A stretch of 10,334 bases of DNA. Origin: a candidate division WWE3 bacterium RIFCSPLOWO2_12_FULL_36_10 (GTDB lineage: Bacteria > Patescibacteriota > WWE3 > UBA101185 > UBA10185). Position 1 is the stretch's first letter, and every line of letters begins with the position of its first letter. The stretch spans positions 1-10,334 of the forward strand of contig MEVN01000026.1 of assembly GCA_001772985.1 (NCBI GenBank). Reading direction: 5' to 3'. The notes under the pieces were generated by a model. That model searched no databases, had not been told where the DNA came from, and saw only the letters and a list, made by a program, of their open reading frames with translations. Both the position numbers and the translations under genes were made by a program. This document shows positions 6,670 through 10,334 of the stretch, one piece after another.

Positions 6670-7107
6670 ATGAGAGCAATGCTTGTTAGGATTGTTATTT
6701 TGGCGGTAAGTTTAGCTGTCTCAGTTTTGCAGGCGCATTTTTCTGTTAGAGTTTTATGGGCGACAGTTCTTTTTGTGGCCAGTACTGAGTATCTAGTAAT
6801 GTTTTGGCATCGTTTATCTTTATCCGCAAGATTAGAGAATAAACTTTTGAGAAATTTAACGCCCATTTTTCCCAATCCTTATCTCAATTTTAAGCAGTTA
6901 GTGTTTAAGATGTTAGGAGATAAGAGTATTGCCTTTTTGCATATAGTGCTAGCAATTCTGCTCTCAATTTTATGGCGTTTTGATCTTGTAAATTCAACAT
7001 CAGTTAAATGGATGTGTTGTTATGGATTAATAATGCTGATTGGCTGGATTATATGGTGGGTTTGGGTAGACGACTGGACAGAAAGGCTTAAAAACTATCT
7101 AGCATAA
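6670..7107 (+). CDS. Four-helix integral membrane protein, upstream paralog
   Basis: I do not recognise a named family. The 145-residue product has four hydrophobic segments: about 4-20, 27-46, 86-103 and 113-132, with a basic loop (48-85) between the second and third. The fourth segment is very rich in Trp (GWIIWWVWVDDW). It has no enzymatic motif. The downstream gene encodes a protein of the same length and helix layout. Matching stretches include VLFVASTEYLVMFW versus VLFFFGANFLFLFW, and FLHIVLAIL versus LFHIVLGIL, so the two look like an old tandem duplication and may form a heteromer. The ATG at 6670 is supported by AGGAG six bases upstream; Met4 at 6679 is an alternative. Translation uses a standard Shine-Dalgarno site, unlike the housekeeping genes nearby. 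Confidence 0.8.
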   Translation: MRAMLVRIVILAVSLAVSVLQAHFSVRVLWATVLFVASTEYLVMFWHRLSLSARLENKLLRNLTPIFPNPYLNFKQLVFKMLGDKSIAFLHIVLAILLSILWRFDLVNSTSVKWMCCYGLIMLIGWIIWWVWVDDWTERLKNYLA

Positions 7108-7120
7108 TCATCGAAAGAAG

Positions 7121-7124
7121 GGAG
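7121..7124 (+). promoter_or_regulatory. Ribosome binding site that fixes a GTG start
   Basis: GGAG (within AAGGGAG, 7118-7124) lies six bases before GTG at 7131. An ATG two bases earlier (7129) is followed at once by TGA, so it cannot be the start. Confidence 0.7.
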
Positions 7125-7130
7125 CCAAAT

Positions 7131-7595
7131 GTGAACAGTCGTGAAAAGTACTTTGTTGCTTTGATTACAGCAGTGAGCGCACTGTTGGCTTATTTGAAAG
7201 TTTTCCAAAATCTGCCAACATTTGCAATTGACTTGTGGTTTTCTGTATTGTTCTTTTTTGGAGCAAACTTTCTTTTTCTGTTCTGGAGTGTTTTGCCGGA
7301 TGGAACAAGCAAGTTGTTGGATGATGTATATTTGTTAGGTATAGGCGTTAAGTCCAGCCTTTTTCGTGACTTAGTGTTAGCCTTAAGAAGTATTGATACC
7401 GCATTGTTTCATATCGTACTCGGCATACTATGTGTCAAGTTGGCGGTTATTTTTAGGTCAGAAGATATAGTGATCTCTGTTTTACTATACGCATCTCTGA
7501 TGCTGGGCTTTGGTTTTGTAATCTTGCTCGGCCGTGCAATATGGTGCTTAACGTTTGAGCTTTGGGATTCAAGAAAGAAGTTGATAGGTAAGTAA
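7131..7595 (+). CDS. Four-helix integral membrane protein, downstream paralog
   Basis: The 154-residue product begins at GTG and has hydrophobic segments at about 6-22, 34-53, 88-107 and 112-135, with a charged C-terminal tail (DSRKKLIGK). The loop between helices two and three (PDGTSKLLDDVYLLGIGVKSSLFRDL) carries both acidic and basic residues. It resembles the upstream protein in helix spacing and in the motifs before helix two's end and at the start of helix three (SIDTALFHIVLGIL). It follows the upstream gene by 23 bases and ends at a shared terminator, so the two form an operon. A small-molecule channel, an immunity-type membrane protein or a structural partner are all possible; the sequence does not decide. 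Confidence 0.8.
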   Translation: MNSREKYFVALITAVSALLAYLKVFQNLPTFAIDLWFSVLFFFGANFLFLFWSVLPDGTSKLLDDVYLLGIGVKSSLFRDLVLALRSIDTALFHIVLGILCVKLAVIFRSEDIVISVLLYASLMLGFGFVILLGRAIWCLTFELWDSRKKLIGK

Positions 7596-7605
7596 GCTAC
7601 AAATC

Positions 7606-7647
7606 GGTGCCGTGGAGATGAAAATACAATTCCTCGGCGCCTTTTTT
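7606..7647 (+). terminator. Intrinsic terminator after the membrane-protein operon
   Basis: GGTGCCG (7606-7612) pairs with CGGCGCC (7635-7641) with one G-T pair, followed by six T residues (7642-7647). The T-tract overlaps the stop codon of the convergent minus-strand gene. Confidence 0.85.
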
Positions 7648-8200
7648 ATTGAATAAGCTCAAGGGATTTAGATCCCGACACCTTTAAGGTTTTTGAACAG
7701 GAATCGTATTCACCGGTTGCAAATGTATTTTGGTTTGCAAATTCAGTAAACGATACGTCCCTGGTATAGGGCAAATGAATTATTCCTTCTTGAGAGGCTA
7801 AAATTGTTCTATCGTGTTTAACAGACGTTGGAATTGAAAATATTTTCTTGTAATAATTAATAACAGGTCCTAAAAGGGGAATCGACGGCTCACTTTCGGA
7901 AATAGTTAAGACTTTAAGAGTCCCAAGTTTAGTTTGAACTCCTTTATCACAAAGCATTTTACTTCCGCCAAAAAATCCAAAAACCGAAAGAGCTAACGCT
8001 ACGCCCATTATTCCAAGACTTCCTTTAAGAGTAAAACTAAACGCTTTCTGCTTTTTTATTTCCTCAAGAAGCTGGGTTATTTTTCTTAAGGGATTTCCAA
8101 TGTGAATTTCAAGTAGAGTTGAATCGTCTTTAGTTTTGGAGACTGAAGTGTTATTTCGTAAAAAATTAGATATTGGATTTTTGGAAGGTGTTTCTGCCAT
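7646..8200 (-). CDS. Conserved-looking single-span membrane protein of unknown function
   Basis: The 184-residue product has an N-terminal polar part (1-30), a basic amphipathic stretch EIHIGNPLRKITQLLEEIKKQKAF (31-54), one hydrophobic segment (about 58-79, rich in Gly) and an outer or lumenal part with three small clusters: SEPSIPLLGPVINYYKK, LPYTRDVSFTEFA and ATGEYDSCSKTLKVSG. Cys84 lies just after the membrane segment and Cys168 near the end; they could form a disulfide outside the cell. The N-terminus is probably cytosolic because of the Lys/Arg-rich stretch before the helix. I know no family name. It converges on the membrane-protein operon with a shared end region and has its own promoter; the upstream minus-strand gene is closed off by a terminator. 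Confidence 0.75.
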   Translation of the reverse strand: MAETPSKNPISNFLRNNTSVSKTKDDSTLLEIHIGNPLRKITQLLEEIKKQKAFSFTLKGSLGIMGVALALSVFGFFGGSKMLCDKGVQTKLGTLKVLTISESEPSIPLLGPVINYYKKIFSIPTSVKHDRTILASQEGIIHLPYTRDVSFTEFANQNTFATGEYDSCSKTLKVSGSKSLELIQ

Positions 8201-8206
8201 AAGTTA

Positions 8207-8212
8207 ATGTTA
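8207..8212 (-). promoter_or_regulatory. -10 box of the single-span membrane protein gene
   Basis: On the minus strand TAACAT (8212-8207, four of six to TATAAT) is six bases before the ATG at 8200, with no Shine-Dalgarno site. The spacing equals that at pth and cysS, which is the main support. Confidence 0.35.
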
Positions 8213-8244
8213 CAAAGAGAATAAACTTTTTGCAAGTATAAATA

Positions 8245-8282
8245 AACCCCGCACGAAAGTGCATATGCATACGCACGGGGTT
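8245..8282 (-). terminator. Intrinsic terminator of the CxxC protein gene
   Basis: On the minus strand AACCCCGTGCG pairs with CGTGCGGGGTT over 11 bp (two G-T pairs) with a 16-nt loop, followed by TATTTATAC. It begins nine bases after the stop codon at 8292. The U-tract is broken by A residues, so it may be leaky. Confidence 0.75.
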
Positions 8283-8291
8283 GTGGAATCT

Positions 8292-8885
8292 CTAGATCAC
8301 GCCAAGTTTTTTGAGTAAATGGCGAATTCTTTTTAAGTCGACTTCTTTCAATCTTCGTACAAAGAGCTTTCTTAGCTGTTGAGGATCCTCTAGCGCGATT
8401 ACCAAATCCGCAACAGTGACAACGGTTGTAAAACTTGAGGGTTTTGGAAGCCCCTTAAGCAAAACCAATGGAATTTGTAACTTTTCCGCCTTTGAGAATC
8501 TTGGTCTAGTGCTAAGAGTCTTTACGGGTAAGCTACCGCTTTGGGAAAAGTATTGGAGAGCCATTACGATTTTCCCATTATCATTTGGTGCAATGAAAAC
8601 TAATGTTCCGTGTTCTCTATTGCCGCCTAGGTCAGTAAAAAGAGGATAGAGGGCAATATCCACTCTGTGATAATGAAGTCCGTTGGGATGCAGTTTTCCC
8701 TCTTTCACAGAACTTCCTACGACAAAAGGCTTTCCGTTCACCCTGACAAATGAGTCTTTTTTTGGCATGGAGGGAAGTTTTGCGAAAAGTCTTCCCGCCG
8801 CACGTATTTCATCTGCGTGGCTTAAGTCATATGTTTTGCCACAAATTTCACATCTAACCTTTGTAACGATCGCCACGTATCTCAT
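8292..8885 (-). CDS. Unrecognised 197-residue protein with an N-terminal CxxC pair
   Basis: The start is secure: ATG at 8885 follows GAGGAGGAGA by five bases. The N-terminus VRCEICGKTYDLSHADEIRAAG has Cys12 and Cys15, with His24 nearby, and may be half of a zinc site or a degenerate zinc ribbon. A beta-rich middle follows (SFVRVNGKPFVVGSSV, HYHRVDIALYPLF, HGTLVFIAPNDNGKIVMALQYF). The C-terminal 50 residues are helical and strongly basic (KLFVRRLKEVDLKRIRHLLKKLGVI), which suggests nucleic-acid binding, though that is only inference. No signal peptide or membrane helix is present, so it is cytosolic. I cannot name a family. It stands alone, with an extended -10 promoter, a palindrome upstream and its own terminator, all signs of a separately controlled gene. 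Confidence 0.75.
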   Translation of the reverse strand: MRYVAIVTKVRCEICGKTYDLSHADEIRAAGRLFAKLPSMPKKDSFVRVNGKPFVVGSSVKEGKLHPNGLHYHRVDIALYPLFTDLGGNREHGTLVFIAPNDNGKIVMALQYFSQSGSLPVKTLSTRPRFSKAEKLQIPLVLLKGLPKPSSFTTVVTVADLVIALEDPQQLRKLFVRRLKEVDLKRIRHLLKKLGVI

Positions 8886-8890
8886 CTTCG

Positions 8891-8900
8891 TCTCCTCCTC
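8891..8900 (-). promoter_or_regulatory. Strong Shine-Dalgarno site of the CxxC protein gene
   Basis: On the minus strand GAGGAGGAGA holds a perfect AGGAGG, eight to nine bases before ATG at 8885. It is the strongest ribosome binding site in the window. Confidence 0.75.
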
Positions 8901-8917
8901 GTGTGATATGTGGCTTG

Positions 8918-8926
8918 ATTATATCA
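8918..8926 (-). promoter_or_regulatory. Extended -10 promoter of the CxxC protein gene
   Basis: On the minus strand TGATATAAT gives a TG element (8926-8925) and a perfect TATAAT (8923-8918). No good -35 box is seen at 17 bases. Start of transcription near 8911 would leave a leader of about 26 bases that includes the Shine-Dalgarno site. Confidence 0.65.
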
Positions 8927-8952
8927 TATAGGTTAAGTTGTAATTAAAACTT

Positions 8953-8971
8953 TGTCTATTCACAATAGACA
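8953..8971. promoter_or_regulatory. 19-bp perfect palindrome upstream of the CxxC gene promoter
   Basis: TGTCTATT-CAC-AATAGACA has perfect 8-bp arms. Its near edge is about 42 bases upstream of the predicted start of the minus-strand transcript, a position usual for an activator, or for a regulator acting in both directions. No T-tract follows in either direction, so it is not a terminator. Confidence 0.5.
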
Positions 8972-9025
8972 CTACTCTCTTCACATTAAGGTCTCATTAG
9001 TGTTAACTGTTTTGCGTGTGGGCTC

Positions 9026-9149
9026 GGATCTGAAGATCAGACCAGACTTGTCATTTTGGTCTTGGGGGTTTGCTAATTTGGCGAAGCCGAATTATATAAG
9101 GAAGCGCAGACGTTAGTCGAGCAAGCTTCTATTCCCCTCGGATCCACCA
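9026..9149 (+). ncRNA. Possible folded RNA with closing stem and 3' ACCA
   Basis: GGATCTG (9026-9032) can pair with CGGATCC (9139-9145), followed by ACCA as in tRNA-like ends. The run GGGGG (9064-9068) can pair with CCCC (9134-9137). Three hairpins fit between: AGACCA/TGGTCT (9039-9044, 9057-9062), AATTTGGC-GAA-GCCGAATT (9075-9093) and GAAGC...GCTTC (from about 9102 to 9129) with an inner GAC-GTTA-GTC. No promoter or terminator of its own is seen. T-arm and D-arm signals of tRNA and tmRNA are absent. Folding was done by eye and competes with the reading-frame explanation. Confidence 0.3.
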
Positions 9150-9207
9150 GAGTAATAGTGTTGACAAATTTTGTTAGTTTGCTAAAATAAGAAAGACAAG
9201 TCTGGTC
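9040..9207. repeat. 13-bp perfect inverted repeat pair
   Basis: GACCAGACTTGTC (9040-9052) is the exact reverse complement of GACAAGTCTGGTC (9195-9207), with 142 bases between. The left copy falls in the first hairpin of the possible folded RNA, and the right copy is the predicted 5' end of the small RNA, so the two RNAs could pair. Confidence 0.7.
9161..9188 (+). promoter_or_regulatory. Near-consensus promoter of the predicted small RNA
   Basis: A perfect TTGACA (9161-9166), a 16-base spacer and TAAAAT (9183-9188) preceded by TGC (extended -10). It is the best match to a housekeeping sigma promoter in the window. Transcription would start near 9195. Confidence 0.8.
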
Positions 9208-9257
9208 ATCAGATTCAAGATCAAAGCAAAAAAGCTCTCATGAACGAGGGCTTTTTT
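9195..9257 (+). ncRNA. Predicted small noncoding RNA of about 63 nt
   Basis: A strong promoter is followed after about 40 bases of unique sequence by a strong terminator, and nothing between them codes for a protein. The first 13 bases (GACAAGTCTGGTC) are complementary to 9040-9052. AGTCTG and CAGATT (9199-9204, 9210-9215) can form a short hairpin with a five-base loop that would hide part of that pairing region. The middle, CAAGATCAAAGC, is unpaired. The layout (seed, linker, terminator) is that of a bacterial regulatory RNA; targets are unknown. It matches no family I know. An alternative is that the promoter reads through the terminator into the operon at 9326, making this a leader with an attenuator. 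Confidence 0.55.
9228..9257 (+). terminator. Strong intrinsic terminator of the small RNA
   Basis: AAAAAAGCTCTC (9228-9239) pairs with GAGGGCTTTTTT (9246-9257) over 12 bp with one G-T pair and a six-base loop. The right arm ends in six T residues that serve as the U-tract. The A-rich left arm makes it likely to work in both directions. Confidence 0.92.
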
Positions 9258-9288
9258 GTTAGGTATGAAATGCCTTATGTGTTTTGAA

Positions 9289-9317
9289 TTGATGTTTTAG
9301 AATTCAGCGTTTATAAT
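9289..9317 (+). promoter_or_regulatory. Promoter of the three-gene operon
   Basis: TTGATG (9289-9294, four of six to TTGACA), a 17-base spacer and a perfect TATAAT (9312-9317). The ATG at 9326 is only eight bases after the hexamer, and no Shine-Dalgarno site is present, so the mRNA is probably leaderless. Confidence 0.7.
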
Positions 9318-9325
9318 CTTTATAT

Positions 9326-9697
9326 ATGTCAAGTACAATAATTTCTCTTATAGAAGCTCAAAACGAAGTAGAATCTGAAGATTTAGGCAAATTACCTCCG
9401 GAATTTGAACAGAACAATGACATAGAAACTTTAATGGATGGAAGAATTGCTTACACTGTACCTTGGTCAATTTGGGTTGACTCCGACGGATCAGCATTTA
9501 TAAATAAAAGATATCAATTCAAAGACGAACAAAGTGGTACGTTTAAAGTGCGTATAGTCAGAGAGGGAGATAATATAGTTATTTTTACCGACTCAATTGA
9601 AGGAGAAACTTTTTCCAGACACAGTGCCCCTTCTCATAATGGCGCTACTTTAGATGATTATATGCCGGTTGTTTTTAGAAGGAGTAAAAAAAGATAA
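9326..9697 (+). CDS. Small acidic protein of unknown function, first gene of the ATPase operon
   Basis: I do not recognise this 123-residue protein. The N-terminal 35 residues are acidic and probably helical or loose (SLIEAQNEVESEDLGKLPPEFE). The rest looks like a compact beta domain: RIAYTVPWSIWVDSDGSAFINKRYQF, SGTFKVRIVREGDNIVIFTDS, with a conserved-looking Pro-Trp-Ser-Ile-Trp. The last residues are basic (FRRSKKR). No signal peptide, membrane helix or metal motif is visible, so it is likely cytosolic. It is followed by two genes, each after a TTTT gap, so translation of the three is probably coupled. Its place before a MoxR-like ATPase suggests a partner or substrate adaptor, which is only inference from neighbourhood. 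Confidence 0.75.
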   Translation: MSSTIISLIEAQNEVESEDLGKLPPEFEQNNDIETLMDGRIAYTVPWSIWVDSDGSAFINKRYQFKDEQSGTFKVRIVREGDNIVIFTDSIEGETFSRHSAPSHNGATLDDYMPVVFRRSKKR

Positions 9698-9701
9698 TTT
9701 T

Positions 9702-9833
9702 ATGAGCGAAAAGAATAAAATTTTGAGACTCAATCAAGAACTCAAAGACTATAAAGAGTTGCTTATGGAACTTACAAACAAGTCTCAAAGTATTGTTACT
9801 AACCTAAAATTAAGGATTAAGAAAAAAGTTTGA
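9702..9833 (+). CDS. 43-residue charged helical protein between the two operon genes
   Basis: ATG at 9702 opens a 43-codon frame ending in TGA (9831-9833). The product starts MSEKNKILRLNQELKDYKEL and continues LMELTNKSQSIV, then ends in a basic tail LRIKKKV. Leu and Ile recur every three to four residues (ILRL, ELKDY, LLMEL), so a single amphipathic helix or short coiled coil is likely. Support for a real gene: it fills the gap between its neighbours exactly, with stop-TTTT-ATG on both sides. There is no Shine-Dalgarno site, so it would be translated by coupling from the gene before. It is too short for family assignment. It could bind the coiled N-terminal part of the ATPase encoded next. 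Confidence 0.6.
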   Translation: MSEKNKILRLNQELKDYKELLMELTNKSQSIVTNLKLRIKKKV

Positions 9834-9837
9834 TTTT

Positions 9838-10266
9838 ATGAATGCCCAAGTTTCCAAAACTACAGAAGAAGAAAATTTAGGAGGGAAACCACTAGAAGAT
9901 TTAAAAGAGGTTTTAAAGGAAGCAAATTCTGCCGGAGATTCCGCAGTTTCATTTATTATTGCCCAACTAAAAATTGTTGAGGGAATGTTAGCTGATATTG
10001 ATGATGAGGAGAGGCGCGGAATAGTTGAACAGTTAAAAGGTTTGACAGCAAGAGTCCATGAAGCAAAAAGTACATTTGAGGCTAGGGCAGAAAGAATAAA
10101 TTCTCCATACATCCCGTCTCCGGAATTAGAATTGGTCGTTAGAGAAGCCGGAATTTTGCAAAGACCTTTACTTCTCGAAGGAGAACCCGGTACAGGTAAA
10201 ACTTCATTAGCATATTGGCTTTCAGGTGTGAAGAATATCCCATTAATTCATAAGTTCCTAACTTGA
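9838..10266 (+). pseudogene. MoxR-like AAA ATPase, truncated just after Walker A
   Basis: The 142-residue product has an N-terminal helical, charged region (10-88, likely coiled coil), then NSPYIPSPELELVVREAGIL and QRPLLLEGEPGTGKTSLAYW, which is the start of a MoxR-type AAA domain with Walker A GEPGTGKT at 115-122. Full MoxR proteins continue for another 200 or so residues with Walker B, sensor 1 and arginine finger. Here the frame stops (TGA, 10264-10266) after LSGVKNIPLIHKFLT. No other frame downstream resumes the domain, and a promoter for a new gene lies 50 bases on. A palindromic repeat starts three bases after the stop. The product cannot hydrolyse ATP by itself. It is either a broken gene, or a short protein kept for its N-terminal part. 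MoxR ATPases usually remodel proteins together with VWA partners; none is seen here. Confidence 0.65.
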
Positions 10267-10268
10267 AA

Positions 10269-10288
10269 CCACCTGCGTAAGCTGGTGG
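10269..10288. repeat. Small GC-rich palindromic repeat, related copy C
   Basis: CCACCTGCGTAAGCTGGTGG has arms CCACC/GGTGG, one mismatch, then GC/GC around a GTAA loop. Its centre CTGCGTAAGC resembles the centre of copy A (CCGCGTAGGC). It begins three bases after the stop of the truncated ATPase. Membership of the same family as copies A and B is less sure, because the arms differ. Confidence 0.5.
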
Positions 10289-10316
10289 AGGAAGTAATCC
10301 CTAAATCCTCTTGTAA

Positions 10317-10322
10317 TATAAT
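10317..10322 (+). promoter_or_regulatory. -10 box before the last start codon
   Basis: A perfect TATAAT lies six bases (ACCATT) before ATG at 10329, the same spacing as at pth and cysS. No -35 box is evident. Confidence 0.45.
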
Positions 10323-10328
10323 ACCATT

Positions 10329-10334
10329 ATGAGA
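10329..10334 (+). CDS. Possible start of a further gene, cut by the window edge
   Basis: Only ATGAGA (Met-Arg) is inside the window. It is listed because its distance from TATAAT equals that of other proposed leaderless starts in this window. No product can be inferred. Confidence 0.3.

Larger units (their letters stand above)
8985..9190 (+). pseudogene. Possible remnant reading frame with one internal stop
   Basis: The 440 bases from 8886 to 9325 hold no intact gene. One plus-strand frame is open from 8985 to a TAA at 9074-9076 and again to a TAA at 9188-9190. The second part reads FGEAELYKEAQTLVEQASIP followed by LGSTRVIVLTNFVSLLK, which looks protein-like in composition. No start codon with a ribosome site is visible, and a consensus promoter overlaps the end. 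It may be a decayed gene, or chance in a region better explained as RNA. Confidence 0.25.

Noticed and set aside
8953..8971. DnaA box or replication origin
   Set aside because: CTATTCACA matches the TTATCCACA box at seven of nine positions, but only one such site is seen and no cluster, dnaA or dnaN is present.
9026..9149. tRNA or tmRNA gene
   Set aside because: Despite the ACCA end, no T-arm pairing (CAAGC cannot pair with CCCCT), no TTCRA loop, no D-arm and no tag-peptide frame were found.
9240..9287. 15-residue peptide MNEGFFVRYEMPYVF starting in the terminator loop
   Set aside because: The ATG lies inside the hairpin loop with no ribosome site, and the frame overlaps the U-tract.
1..10334. 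CRISPR array, insertion sequence or prophage
   Set aside because: No regularly spaced repeats, no transposase, integrase or phage structural protein, and no terminal inverted repeats flanking a gene were found.

Overview
The window is AT-rich and looks like a chromosomal segment of a small-genome bacterium of the Candidate Phyla Radiation (Patescibacteria), most likely near the Microgenomates. That placement is an inference. It rests on compact housekeeping genes with divergent motifs, secreted proteins of DUF11 and OmpL47 type, a short DnaX, and starts that appear to be leaderless. TGA is used as a stop (for example in cysS and the 43-residue gene), so the TGA-as-glycine lineages (Gracilibacteria/Absconditabacteria) are unlikely.

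Layout: bases 2-340 are the 3' end of a secreted protein with a DUF11-like domain, closed by a strong terminator. Bases 409-3090 form a translation/replication/repair cluster, pth-dnaX-recR, read as one unit from an extended -10 promoter. cysS (3151-4542) follows from its own promoter. A 651-residue secreted surface protein (4559-6514, minus strand) converges on cysS. From 6670 to 7595 a promoter with a palindromic operator candidate and good ribosome binding sites drives two paralogous four-helix membrane proteins, ended by a terminator. On the minus strand, 7646-8200 is a single-span membrane protein and 8292-8885 an unrecognised protein with a CxxC pair, each with its own promoter. Bases 8886-9325 hold no clear gene. 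They do hold a palindrome, a GC-richer stretch that can be read as a folded RNA or as a broken reading frame, a near-consensus promoter, and a predicted small RNA of about 63 nt with a strong terminator. The last operon (9326-10266) has three genes joined by four-T gaps: an unknown 123-residue protein, a missed 43-residue helical protein, and a MoxR-like AAA ATPase that stops just after its Walker A motif. A new gene appears to begin at 10329.

Three observations cut across genes. First, a small GC-rich palindromic repeat occurs at the dnaX stop codon and inside the recR coding frame, with a looser relative just after the truncated ATPase. Second, several genes have a -10 hexamer (often TGA plus hexamer) only 6-8 nt before ATG and no Shine-Dalgarno sequence, which implies leaderless transcripts, while the membrane pair and the CxxC gene carry strong Shine-Dalgarno sites. 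Third, the 5' end of the predicted small RNA is perfectly complementary over 13 nt to a segment about 140 nt upstream. No complete defence, secretion or biosynthetic system is visible.
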